From Mobilitalea sp. (lineage in GTDB: Bacteria; Bacillota_A; Clostridia; Lachnospirales; Lachnospiraceae), in contig JARKQP010000638.1 in NCBI GenBank assembly GCA_029974875.1, positions 1-33,048 of the forward strand: a stretch of DNA of 33,048 nt, given 5' to 3'. Position numbers and translations under genes: made by a program. Positions 9,901-17,223 of the stretch are shown piece by piece (positions within the stretch are counted from its first letter, which is position 1; every line of letters begins with the position of its first letter). The notes under the pieces were generated by a model that was not told the DNA's origin, did not search any database, and saw nothing but the letters and a program-made list of their open reading frames with translations.

Positions 9901-12900
9901 AAAGCTGGAGGATGGGGATAATACCCATGTTATCATGCAGTCCGCAAATAGCCATCCGCGTGCCTATGGCGGGGCAGTATCCCAAATTACGATAGGAAAT
10001 AAGACCTTCAACAATGTGGGCGGCCATTATGCACAGATCCATAACTCGGAGAACGGCTGCCTGGAATCCTACCGTGGTCCTTATGAGGGTGCAACCATGT
10101 TCAAATTCAACGACCGTAGCGAATGGTGTGTCATGGTTGACGAATACGGCGGAGCAACACGGGGTTATATCCCGTTTGTCAGCACCGACCTGGATGCCGA
10201 AAACAGTGTGAAAGCTTTGCAGGACAATCAATATGTCATGCAGGACGGCGGCAAGCACGGTGTGATTATTCCGGTTACCCAGAAAGAATATGATGCACTC
10301 AAGGCAAAATGGGGTGTGCCGGTTTGGGAAATCAATAAAACTGAAAAGAAGGATCCGGTCATCTCCTACGATTTTGAAGAACAGCAGCAGGGTGGCATTG
10401 TTGCTGACAAGTCCGGCAACCAGCTAAATGCAGCGTTGTTCGGCAATGCGGAGTACCGTTATGACGAGGAGAAGCAGAGCAGGGTCCTGTACCTGGACGG
10501 AACAGACGACTATATGGAGCTTCCGAAAGGCTTCTTTGACGGTATGAAGAATATGACCATCAGCATGGATGTAAAGCCGGAAATAACAATTCTCAACCAT
10601 GTGGATTTTACTATCGGGCAGGATACGGACCGCTATCTATTCCTGCGGTTCCGGAATTTCGGACAGGAAAGTAATATTACGGCAGGAGTTACCGCCCGCA
10701 GCTTTAGGCAGGAAAAGAGCGTGACCGATACGCGGAGCGGAAAGCTGAATAAATGGGTTAATGTAAAAATCGTCATGGAGGATCACAAGCTGTCCCTGTA
10801 TGTGGATGGTGAATTGATTGGCATCAATTCCAAGGCAAGGAATCTGGAGGAGTTGGGAAAAGACCTGATCTGTTATTTGGGCAAGGGCTTTTGGCCGGAT
10901 CCGTATTTTAAGGGAAGAATGGATAATGTACAGATCTATAACCGTGCCCTGACGCAAGAGGAGCCAGCAACCAAAAAATCACTTTTCCAGAAGCTGGAGG
11001 CAGAGAATGCAACGCTTAACCCTCCGGCAAAATCGGTAGACCGCCCGGATGCCTCCGGCGGACGGAAGGTCGGCTACATAGACAATGCAAACGCCACCAT
11101 TACCTTCAACCTGACGGCCCCGGCGGACGGAACCTACCGGATTGAGGTGGTTGCCGGCAGCGGAACCGACCAAGCGAATGCATCCCACAAATATTATGTG
11201 AACGGTGATACACAGAAGGCCAAAATTATAGATTATAAGCTGAGCGGCTGGGATAACTGGAACACGTATCCAATTGAGGTTGAACTGAAGAAGGGTGCAA
11301 ATACCTTTACAATTACCCATTCAGGGAGGCCAAACAGCTTCTCAGAGCTGGATTACATCGTATTTTATCAGAGTTATCCGGAATTTAGCTCAGTGAAGGT
11401 GGGTGACAAGGTATTAGATGATTTTGCTATGGACAGGAAGCAGTATGCGGTTCCTGTTGAATCCCTTGATGCGATACCACAGGTCAGCGCACAGCTTAAG
11501 GGGCAGCTTGCGGAAGAATTCAATGTGGAAATCACCCAGGCAACAAAGAAAAATGAAACTGCAGCCATCCGCCTGACATCAGATGTATATGAGGGCTATG
11601 AAGACAGCTTTTATATTTATTTCTATGACAGCAATGCCTTCACAAACCCGATTGTGAACTATGGCGCCGATCCGTATGTAACCTTCCAGGACGGCTACTA
11701 CTATTATATACGCGTTCATCAGGATAAGGAGATCTATGTTTCCAGATCCAAGGAGCTGGGCCGTATCTCAGACTGCCAGCCGCATATGGTTTACAAGCCG
11801 GGCGGCAATGAGCCGTCAAGGGAGCTCTGGGCACCGGAGCTGCACTACCTGAACGGAAAATGGTATATTTATTACACGGCAGGAGCCGGAAGCGCCCATA
11901 GGATGTACGTGCTGGAGAGCAAGACGGACAATGCCCTTGGGGAATATGAATGGAAGGGAAAAGTGTCGCCAACGACCGATAAGTGGGCAATTGACCAGAC
12001 CGTCCTTTCCTATAAGGATAAGCTGTATGCGATCTGGTCAGGCTGGGAGGGCGATGTCAACGTATCACAGAGGATATATATCGCCGAGATGTCGGATCCT
12101 TACACAATCAGCAGTGAGAGAATCGAGCTTTCCAGGCCGGAATATGCCTGGGAATTGGATGGAACACCGACAATCAATGAGGGAGCGCAGATTGCCGTTT
12201 CACCGGAGGGTATCGTGAATATACTCTATTCCGCAAGCGGCAGCTGGACCGACAACTATTGTCTGGGAAGGCTGACCCTCAAGGCAGACGGTGATCCGAT
12301 GAAGGCAGCCGACTGGTCCAAGGGGACGGAAGCGGTATTCAAGAAGAATGGAAGCACCACCTTCTCCACCGGCCATGCCTGCTTCACCACATCACCGGAT
12401 CTTTCCGAATCCTATATCATATTCCATGCAACCAGGGGAAGTGGCCAGGGCTGGAACGGACGGGGTGTCCGCACACAGAAATTCACATGGAATCCGGACG
12501 GCACACCGAACTTTGGATATGCCATGGAATATGATGCAAAGATTAATATGCCCTCCGGCACGCCGAAGATAGAAAGAACGCGCCTCGAGGCAGAGAATGC
12601 CGTGCTTGCCGGCGGTGCACAGACAGCAGAAACCTATAATTCTTCTGCTGGCAGAAAAGTAACCGGTATCCAGACTGCCAATGCAATCACCTTTACTACA
12701 CCTGCAACGACAAAGGCAGGAAAGTATACCTTATATGTAAAAGCAGCGACCTCCGTGGACGGCGCAGGACTTACCGTGTCTGTAAACGGCGGGGAAGCCA
12801 TGGACGTAGCGGTGATATCCTTCAATGCTTCGCCAGCTCCGGGAATCTGTGTGGACAACTGGACCGGCTATGAGCTGACCGTAAACCTTGTTGGGGGAGC

Positions 12901-13771
12901 TAATACGATAGTGGTAGGAAAGAGTGCAAACCTGAAGGCAGCAGAGCTTGACTTTGTTGAACTGGAGCTGATTGCAGAGGCGGATCCGACACCGACACCG
13001 GACCCAACGCCAACACCGGACCCAACACCGACACCGGACCCAACACCGACACCGGACCCAACACCGACACCGGACCCAACGCCGACACCGGAACCAACGC
13101 CGACACCGGAACCAACGCCAACGCCAGAACCGACGCCGAATCCGACACCAACACCGAAGCCAAGCCCAACACCGACACCAAGCCCGACGCCGAAGCCGGG
13201 CACCGGAGAATCCCAGGAGAAGCAGCAGCTGAACCGTCCTTCCATTAGCGCCGTACAGAGCTACAGCTCTGCGGCAGGCACACAGGTGAAGATCAAGGTA
13301 AAGAAAGTGGCAAATGCTGATTCCTACACCGTATACCGCAAGGTAGGCTCTAAGGTGACAAAGATTGGAACTACAACCGGAACGGAGATCATCGATAAGA
13401 ATCCGGTCAGCGGAAAGACAGCCACTTATTATGTAATTGCAGGCAGTGACAGTGAGGAATTTACATTAAGTAAGGCAAGTAAGGTAAAGACAATAAGCCT
13501 TGCGGCAAAGCCAACAAACGTAAAGGCCAAGAAATCCGGCGACGGTATCCAGGTAACCTTCAATAAGGCTAAGGATGCCAAAGGATATATCATATACCGT
13601 GCAACCAGTAAGGACGGTAAATATACCAAGATATCGGAGGAAATCGTAAAGGGGACTGTCTTCGTGGATAAGAAGGCAAAGAAAGGAAAGACCTATTATT
13701 ATAAAGTAGTGGCCTATGGTAAGAACAATACCTACAGCACGATGGTGACCTCCAATAAGGTCAAGCGCTAA
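6926..13771 (+). CDS. secreted multi-domain arabinan-active enzyme with three GH43 modules
   Basis: Exported glycosidase of about 2281 residues (numbering from ATG 6926, chosen because GGGAG at 6915-6919 is 6 nt upstream; in-frame ATGs at 6905 and 6920 are alternatives). Order: signal peptide (about 1-38); octapeptide repeats (44-82); CBM66/DUF1080-like lectin fold (111-293); GH43 module 1 (about 303-598) with catalytic-type Asp313 (ADPDV), Asp419 (EIDAHVF) and Glu479 (VNEGPF); two Ig-like domains (600-790), the second like atrophied bacterial Ig; GH43-like module 2 (about 797-1136) with Asp851 (RDPY), Asp978 (NIDTS) and probable Glu1054 (YEGATMF); LamG (1142-1345); CBM6/35-like (1353-1485); Ig-like (1485-1572); GH43 module 3 (about 1572-1870) with Asp1582 (ADPYV), Asp1690 (WAIDQ) and Glu1752 (INEGAQ); CBM6-like (1885-2016); Pro-Thr linker; two fibronectin-III-like domains. 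No LPXTG anchor. GH43 enzymes include arabinofuranosidases, arabinanases and xylosidases; the nearby abfA favours arabinan. Module 3 looks closest to exo-arabinofuranosidases. Confidence 0.9.
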   Translation: MRRTNRKIRMRALSWLLAMCMTASTLSGFAFPRTAAADETIPSGADGTMLPGADGTIPPGNDGTILTGSDGTILPEEDETIPLQAGTVTPAALYGIMSPSVPIPGTVSGPSLYQTDFSNTSDLQYFAGHEGSAPIYDANTLIIPGGSANKVIVQNQNFTDFVYEADVKVNAKNERNSNQAGILFRVKNPTSGVPDGYDGYYFGIDAKLGNAILGKVRGTSWTEIARKNMTVAEDTYYHLAVAVSGNKISCYVNYNGTNYAKITAVDNEFSEGSIGVRHWQAGVSYKNLKVSAYIPEAVSGATYTNPLLEICADPDVLYHNGTYFLYPTNASNANDDQGFKVYTSTDLVNWTDKGWALSKKDVYGTGNFWAPDVIQRDGTFYMYYVADEHLSVATSKSPLGPFTQTEEQQVPMHAEKEIDAHVFKDDDGQYYIYFDRFDNGNIIYGAKLNDDMRTMDESSIVRLLTPDQEWEKDRAYVNEGPFMLKKDGIYYLTYSGSHFESNFYGSGYATSNSPLGPYTKYENNPIMQSNSMVHGAGHHGIVETPAGELFMVYHCHNSLSQTEPRRLSIDRMHFTTDDSGRTVLEVDGPTLSAQPVPYGVEVGADNLIEIKVPEMVIKENGSDPLGWNIQAALVTSGRGEDIPVDITWDHLGGYDQNNKNEQILDLTGRVSLPAGVVNLGNINLAVQVKVTVSKYMDNGDLLDQLLAKVEIPNAGDIRGNITLPQEMDQTPLTWESSDEAVISASEKLNDNYYTTPAGTVTRQSADRTVTLTVSASDGITTRTRDIAVTVKAKPQKEAYVAYLYAHFKEFAGVKGEQAVFFGISEDGLNWTALNNNEAVLRSTVGDKAVRDPYIIRSADGDKFYMIATDQDIYQFGDNIPWERLSTEGSQALIIWESTDLVNWTGQRRIEVAKGIEGGNAWAPEAIYDETTGEYLVYWSSKVKADNYARQYSFVSRTRDFYTFTEPELFNGLAISNIDTSLYKEGNKYYRLIKLEDGDNTHVIMQSANSHPRAYGGAVSQITIGNKTFNNVGGHYAQIHNSENGCLESYRGPYEGATMFKFNDRSEWCVMVDEYGGATRGYIPFVSTDLDAENSVKALQDNQYVMQDGGKHGVIIPVTQKEYDALKAKWGVPVWEINKTEKKDPVISYDFEEQQQGGIVADKSGNQLNAALFGNAEYRYDEEKQSRVLYLDGTDDYMELPKGFFDGMKNMTISMDVKPEITILNHVDFTIGQDTDRYLFLRFRNFGQESNITAGVTARSFRQEKSVTDTRSGKLNKWVNVKIVMEDHKLSLYVDGELIGINSKARNLEELGKDLICYLGKGFWPDPYFKGRMDNVQIYNRALTQEEPATKKSLFQKLEAENATLNPPAKSVDRPDASGGRKVGYIDNANATITFNLTAPADGTYRIEVVAGSGTDQANASHKYYVNGDTQKAKIIDYKLSGWDNWNTYPIEVELKKGANTFTITHSGRPNSFSELDYIVFYQSYPEFSSVKVGDKVLDDFAMDRKQYAVPVESLDAIPQVSAQLKGQLAEEFNVEITQATKKNETAAIRLTSDVYEGYEDSFYIYFYDSNAFTNPIVNYGADPYVTFQDGYYYYIRVHQDKEIYVSRSKELGRISDCQPHMVYKPGGNEPSRELWAPELHYLNGKWYIYYTAGAGSAHRMYVLESKTDNALGEYEWKGKVSPTTDKWAIDQTVLSYKDKLYAIWSGWEGDVNVSQRIYIAEMSDPYTISSERIELSRPEYAWELDGTPTINEGAQIAVSPEGIVNILYSASGSWTDNYCLGRLTLKADGDPMKAADWSKGTEAVFKKNGSTTFSTGHACFTTSPDLSESYIIFHATRGSGQGWNGRGVRTQKFTWNPDGTPNFGYAMEYDAKINMPSGTPKIERTRLEAENAVLAGGAQTAETYNSSAGRKVTGIQTANAITFTTPATTKAGKYTLYVKAATSVDGAGLTVSVNGGEAMDVAVISFNASPAPGICVDNWTGYELTVNLVGGANTIVVGKSANLKAAELDFVELELIAEADPTPTPDPTPTPDPTPTPDPTPTPDPTPTPDPTPTPEPTPTPEPTPTPEPTPNPTPTPKPSPTPTPSPTPKPGTGESQEKQQLNRPSISAVQSYSSAAGTQVKIKVKKVANADSYTVYRKVGSKVTKIGTTTGTEIIDKNPVSGKTATYYVIAGSDSEEFTLSKASKVKTISLAAKPTNVKAKKSGDGIQVTFNKAKDAKGYIIYRATSKDGKYTKISEEIVKGTVFVDKKAKKGKTYYYKVVAYGKNNTYSTMVTSNKVKR
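7055..7171 (+). repeat. 24-bp degenerate tandem repeat encoding octapeptides
   Basis: Four consecutive 24-bp units (7055, 7079, 7103, 7127) encode GxDGTxxP-type octapeptides, followed by a degenerate fifth copy (EEDETIP). It sits directly after the signal peptide of the GH43 protein and is probably a flexible spacer. Confidence 0.75.
12983..13201 (+). repeat. 18-bp minisatellite encoding a Pro-Thr-rich linker
   Basis: Tandem 18-bp units encode PDPTPT, drifting to PEPTPT and then PKPSPT, at about residues 2020-2092 of the GH43 protein. It separates the last carbohydrate-binding module from the C-terminal fibronectin-like domains. Pro-Thr linkers of this kind keep catalytic modules away from the cell surface and are often glycosylated. 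Long open frames on the opposite strand here are artefacts of the repeat. Confidence 0.9.
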
Positions 13772-13796
13772 AAGTTAAAAAATAGTGAGAATAAGT

Positions 13797-13842
13797 AACC
13801 CTGATTGTAAAATTATCAGATTTTACAATCAGGGTTATTTTG
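13797..13842 (+). terminator. rho-independent terminator of the GH43 gene
   Basis: A perfect 16-bp stem pairs 13797-13812 with 13821-13836 across an 8-nt loop, followed by ATTTTGT. It starts 26 bp after the stop codon. Its sequence is closely related to the terminator at 20526. Confidence 0.9.
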
Positions 13843-13897
13843 TCTTGCCCGAAAGGGAAGTGCACCGTTATTAATCAAATGGTAAAAAGGTTAAATC

Positions 13898-13963
13898 TTG
13901 AAAAATAAGCATGGTACTTTGGAGAGCCTTGGTGTAAAATAGAGATGCTAACATTCATAGGGA
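13898..13963 (+). repeat. lacI upstream segment, duplicated at 27863
   Basis: This segment directly before the lacI gene is about 90 percent identical by eye to 27863-27925, sharing for example GGTACTTTGGAGAGCCTT and GTGTAAAATAGAGAT. It probably contains the lacI promoter: TAAAAT at 13935-13940 is a -10 candidate, but no good -35 lies at the right distance. Conservation between copies while neighbouring bases differ suggests shared ancestry, with possible regulatory function. Confidence 0.7.
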
Positions 13964-13980
13964 ATGGATTGGAGGACGGT

Positions 13981-15018
13981 ATGGCGACAATTAAAGAAAT
14001 AGCAAAGGCGTGTAACGTTTCAGTTGCTACGGTATCGAACATACTGAATGAAAAGGGCGGAGCATCGCCGAAGACCCGGGAATTGGTCTTAAACAAGGCG
14101 AAAGAGCTTAATTATACCCCGAATTCCGTGGCAATCAACTTAAAGCTTAAGAGTACAAGGTCAATCGGCGTCATTGCGGAGGATATGACTATATTTAGCG
14201 TTCCGGATATTATCGATGGGATTACGCATTCCTGTGAGATCCATGACTATCAGATTCTTCTGGTGAATTTGAGGTTATTTAAAAAATATAATGATGCATA
14301 TTATAACAGGACGGATTATTACGGGGCGGTGCTGGAGGCTGTGAACGGGCTGAGATCAAAGCAGGTGGATGGTATCATTTATGTTTCCGCACATGAGAGG
14401 CTGGTCCGCTGTTTGCCGGAGAATCTGAAGCTTCCTCTGGTCATGGCCTATGGATACAGCAAGTCGAAGCATATACCGTCCATTGTTCTGGATGATGAAA
14501 AGGGTGCCTATGACCTGATCAACTATGTGATCAGCCAGGGGCACGATAAAATAGGGGTAATTACAGGAAAGGGAGACAGCTTCCATATGCAGGCCAGGCT
14601 CATCGGCTATCAAAAGGCCTTGCTGGAGAATCAAATCATATATGACCGGAATCTTGTATACGAAGGAGAATGGGACAGGGTCTCGGGTTACAAATATACG
14701 GATGAACTGCTGGACAAAGGAGTGACTGCTATTTTTAGCATGAATGATCTGACTGCGGGAGGCGTGTATGACCGGTTATCTGAGAGGAAATTAAGACCTG
14801 GCGAGGATATTTCGATTGTAGGTTATGATAACAGGGAGCTTTCCGGTTATTATAAGCCTAAGCTGACTACGGTGAACCTGCCCTTGTACGATGTAGGGTA
14901 TTGTGCCAGTGAGGTTATCCTTAAAATGCTGAATAAGGATGAGGCCGAGGAAATCAAGCCAATCTATCAGGTTCCCTGCGAGCTGGTAATTAGGGATTCG
15001 GTAAAGAAAATAAATTAG
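13981..15018 (+). CDS. LacI-family transcriptional regulator
   Basis: DNA-binding regulator of about 345 residues, the normal LacI/GalR length. The N-terminal helix-turn-helix reads ATIKEIAKACNVSVATVSN (residues 2-20), followed by the hinge region and a sugar-binding core (about 60-340) with segments such as RSIGVIAED, VDGIIYVSA and GEDISIVGYDNREL. The start at 13981 is preceded by GGAGG with 5-nt spacing and puts the HTH at the very N-terminus; an in-frame ATG at 13945 would add 12 residues of no clear purpose. It precedes an arabinosaccharide-type importer and abfA. The palindromes at 15151 and 15418 have the central CG typical of LacI-family operators and are the obvious targets, so it probably represses the importer-abfA operon until an arabinose-derived inducer binds. 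The effector itself is inferred. Confidence 0.92.
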   Translation: MATIKEIAKACNVSVATVSNILNEKGGASPKTRELVLNKAKELNYTPNSVAINLKLKSTRSIGVIAEDMTIFSVPDIIDGITHSCEIHDYQILLVNLRLFKKYNDAYYNRTDYYGAVLEAVNGLRSKQVDGIIYVSAHERLVRCLPENLKLPLVMAYGYSKSKHIPSIVLDDEKGAYDLINYVISQGHDKIGVITGKGDSFHMQARLIGYQKALLENQIIYDRNLVYEGEWDRVSGYKYTDELLDKGVTAIFSMNDLTAGGVYDRLSERKLRPGEDISIVGYDNRELSGYYKPKLTTVNLPLYDVGYCASEVILKMLNKDEAEEIKPIYQVPCELVIRDSVKKIN

Positions 15019-15024
15019 AATTTA

Positions 15025-15075
15025 AGGGCGTACCGCTTAACTGTAAGGTTAAAGAAGGGTATGCCCTATTTTTTT
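15025..15075 (+). terminator. terminator after lacI
   Basis: A 10-bp stem pairs 15025-15034 with 15058-15067 (one G-U), with an inner TTAAC/GTTAA helix at 15037-15041 and 15048-15052. A run of seven T follows at 15069-15075. It begins 7 bp after the lacI stop, so lacI is transcribed separately from the importer operon. Confidence 0.85.
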
Positions 15076-15150
15076 AATAAGGCAGACGGGATTTTTGGCG
15101 TTTATTCCGTCTATAATCCTATATTATCAATTAATGTACATAATAACTAT

Positions 15151-15164
15151 ATTAAACGTTTTAT
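15151..15164. promoter_or_regulatory. distal LacI-type operator candidate
   Basis: The palindrome AAACGTTT at 15154-15161 lies in TTAAACGTTTTA. The same TTAAACGTTTYA pattern recurs at 15418-15429. LacI-family operators typically have a central CG. Centre-to-centre spacing between the two is 266 bp, suitable for DNA looping. Confidence 0.55.
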
Positions 15165-15405
15165 AAAATTTGATAAATGTACAAATTAATTAATAAAATG
15201 AGAATAAAAGAGTATATATGAGTATACCATAGAAATAATAAATTTAATAGAAATATACAGCTATATATAGCCTTTAATATATGATAAATATATGGTATAT
15301 ACTAAATATAGCCAATATAAAAACATAATAACGGCAATTTATTATAAAAGTATTTTGAAAAATATAAATATATTTGAAAAATTTACTGCTATAAGGAAAA
15401 AATTG

Positions 15406-15435
15406 TTGAAAAATAAGTTAAACGTTTCATATAAA
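15406..15435 (+). promoter_or_regulatory. promoter of the arabinosaccharide importer-abfA operon
   Basis: -35 TTGAAA at 15406-15411 and -10 TATAAA at 15430-15435 are separated by 18 bp. The operator candidate at 15418-15429 fills the spacer, so a bound LacI protein would block RNA polymerase. The predicted transcript has a leader of about 250 nt. Confidence 0.6.
15418..15429. promoter_or_regulatory. proximal LacI-type operator candidate
   Basis: TTAAACGTTTCA, with palindromic core AAACGTTT at 15420-15427, sits between the -35 and -10 of the predicted promoter. It matches the distal site in 11 of 12 positions. The adjacent lacI gene is the likely source of the binding protein. Confidence 0.6.
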
Positions 15436-15477
15436 TTATAAGAAGTCTGTTGATGAAACTATCAATGGTCTGGGGTG

Positions 15478-15617
15478 GCCTGTCTCATCCTAAAATAGCG
15501 GGAACGTTGTCCCCGCTGGACAATACATATATTTTACGGATGCGGATGCCATTTATATCAACCTGCCCGCTTTGCCGGTGCCAATCCAAAGGCCAAGGGA
15601 TAGCTGCACTGACAGGC
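15478..15617 (+). promoter_or_regulatory. possible structured 5' leader RNA
   Basis: GCCTGTC at 15478-15484 can pair with GACAGGC at 15611-15617, enclosing a hairpin AGCGGG/CCCGCT (15497-15502 with 15512-15517). No known riboswitch consensus was recognised. It may simply be leader structure. Confidence 0.3.
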
Positions 15618-15692
15618 GGAAGGTAATGTGATTGTATCATACAGATGGAGTCATCTGTTCTGATAGAAAAATAAAAATGGAGGGAAAGAAAA

Positions 15693-17087
15693 ATGAAAAG
15701 AAAGCTCTTGTCAGTAATTCTTGGTTTAACACTGGTGATATCTATGCTTAGCGGCTGCAGCGGTAAAAGCGCGGAAACGGATTCGGCGGGGACAACTGCT
15801 CCTACACAGGCGGCAGATTCGGGGATCAGCGCGGTCGGTACCACAGAGATGGATGTACAGGGTGACGATGTCACAACGATTAATGTATGGACCTTTATCG
15901 CCCTGCATCAGGAATTCTATACTAAGATGGCTGAAAAATGGAATGGGCAGCATCCGGATAAAAAGGTAAAGCTGGTTTTAAGCAATATGCAATATGATGA
16001 TATGCATAACAAGCTGTCCCTGGCTTTGGAATCCGGTGAGGGTACACCGGACGTCGTTGATATCGAGGTCAGCAAATTCCCTGCTTTTACGACCGGAAAA
16101 ATCGGACTCAGGGATTTAACCGATGTGATTGCCCCTTACAAGGAAAATGTGGTGCAATCCAGACTTAACCTGTATTCCAAGGATGGAAAGTTTTATGGAC
16201 TTCCTACTCATGTAGGTGCAATCGTAGCCTTCTACAATGACGAGTTACTGAAGGAGGCTGGAATCAATTATGAGGATATTAAGACCTGGGATGACTTTAA
16301 GGCAGCAGGAGAAAAATATTTCGAGGCTACCGGAAAATACTTTGCTACAGTAGAAACCACGGCCCAATGGATGACCAGCATGATGCTTGTTCAAAAGGGC
16401 GGCAACTATCTGGATGCGGATGGAAACCTTGCAGTGAATAATGATAAGATGGTAGAAGTATTGACTTATATCAAAGGGATGCAGGACACCGGAGCTTTTG
16501 GAGTTATTCCCGGAGGACAGCCGGACTCTGATGAAGCTTACGCTGCTTTTAATGCAGGTAACTATGCGGTGCAGATCATGCCTTTCTGGCAGACTTCGAG
16601 ATTTGTTAATTATATGGCCGACTTAAAGGGGAAGGTTGTAATTGCTCCCGCACCGGTATGGAGCACAACGGATGGAGAGGTTCAATCCATCGGCGGCGGT
16701 GGAACAGGAACGGCAATTATAGCTTCCGGTTCAAAAGCAGATCTTGCAGCGGAGGTAATGGCATTTATCAAGCTGTCACCGGAAGCAAATAAGGAAGTAT
16801 GGAACATATTGGGCTTTGATCCTGTAAATACAGCAGTTTGGACTGACACTGGGCTTACCCAGAATCCGGATAACCAGTTTGTACAGTATTTCAAGAACTA
16901 TCCCTTTGATGCCTTGAATGCAATTAAAGACAATATCGGCGGTTTGGACGCCCAGACCGATGAAAAATGGCCTTCCATTAACAATGAATTCTGTACGGTA
17001 ACCTTAACCAATATTTTTGAAAACGACATGGATATTAAGGAAGCACTCGATGAATCCCAGGCAACTCTGGAGAATGAGTTCCAATAA
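15693..17087 (+). CDS. sugar ABC transporter solute-binding lipoprotein (AraN-like)
   Basis: Extracellular receptor of a CUT1-type importer, 464 residues. The N-terminus is a lipoprotein signal with lipobox LSGC, Cys22 being the lipidation site, followed by a Ser/Thr/Ala-rich tether and an SBP_bac_1-type fold (for example INVWTFIALHQEFYTKMAEKW, FYGLPTHVGAIVAFYNDELL and NYAVQIMPFWQT). The start at 15693 has GGAGGG upstream. It heads an operon with two permeases and cytoplasmic AbfA, the same logic as AraN-AraP-AraQ of Bacillus subtilis, which imports arabino-oligosaccharides. That makes arabino-oligosaccharides the likely substrate, but the specificity is inferred from neighbours. Expression is probably under the adjacent LacI regulator. 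Confidence 0.88.
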   Translation: MKRKLLSVILGLTLVISMLSGCSGKSAETDSAGTTAPTQAADSGISAVGTTEMDVQGDDVTTINVWTFIALHQEFYTKMAEKWNGQHPDKKVKLVLSNMQYDDMHNKLSLALESGEGTPDVVDIEVSKFPAFTTGKIGLRDLTDVIAPYKENVVQSRLNLYSKDGKFYGLPTHVGAIVAFYNDELLKEAGINYEDIKTWDDFKAAGEKYFEATGKYFATVETTAQWMTSMMLVQKGGNYLDADGNLAVNNDKMVEVLTYIKGMQDTGAFGVIPGGQPDSDEAYAAFNAGNYAVQIMPFWQTSRFVNYMADLKGKVVIAPAPVWSTTDGEVQSIGGGGTGTAIIASGSKADLAAEVMAFIKLSPEANKEVWNILGFDPVNTAVWTDTGLTQNPDNQFVQYFKNYPFDALNAIKDNIGGLDAQTDEKWPSINNEFCTVTLTNIFENDMDIKEALDESQATLENEFQ

Positions 17088-17118
17088 AGTGATTTGGATG
17101 CTGAATAGACCGGATAAA

Positions 17119-17176
17119 GAAAGGGGAAGTCTTGCCGCAGCGTTACGCCCTGGTTGGCCAAAGGCTCCCCCCTTTC
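17119..17176 (+). promoter_or_regulatory. intercistronic hairpin between binding protein and permease
   Basis: GAAAGGGG (17119-17126) pairs with CCCCTTTC (17169-17176); an alternative CCGCAG (17135-17140) with CTGCGG (17187-17192) competes with it. No U-run follows. It may stabilise the upstream message so that more binding protein than permease is made, a known pattern in such operons. Confidence 0.35.
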
Positions 17177-17223
17177 ATCTGACAGGCTGCGGATTTATCT
17201 GTGCAAGAAGGGAGTCAAACAGA

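Larger units (their letters stand above)
15077..15692 (+). other. long regulatory region: AT-rich tract plus structured leader
   Basis: No gene is visible in these 616 bp. About 15110-15450 is extremely AT-rich, with many TATA-like runs, and carries two LacI-type palindromes and a promoter. From about 15455 to 15692 composition returns to normal and there is a leader of about 240 nt with possible RNA structure, ending in the GGAGGG ribosome binding site of the binding-protein gene. Confidence 0.7.

Noticed and set aside
7583..10957. Opposite-strand open frames within the GH43 gene
   Set aside because: They are shadows of a strongly coding + strand frame and show no recognisable domains.
12868..13245. 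Long open frames on the opposite strand and in another forward frame over the Pro-Thr linker
   Set aside because: They consist only of translated 18-bp repeats (Val-Gly or His-Arg runs) and lie inside the GH43 gene; no ribosome binding site or domain.
17017..17223. N-terminal extension of the AraP-type permease back to 17017
   Set aside because: It would overlap the binding-protein gene by 71 bp and adds a hydrophilic stretch unlike the family; ATG 17224 has its own ribosome binding site.
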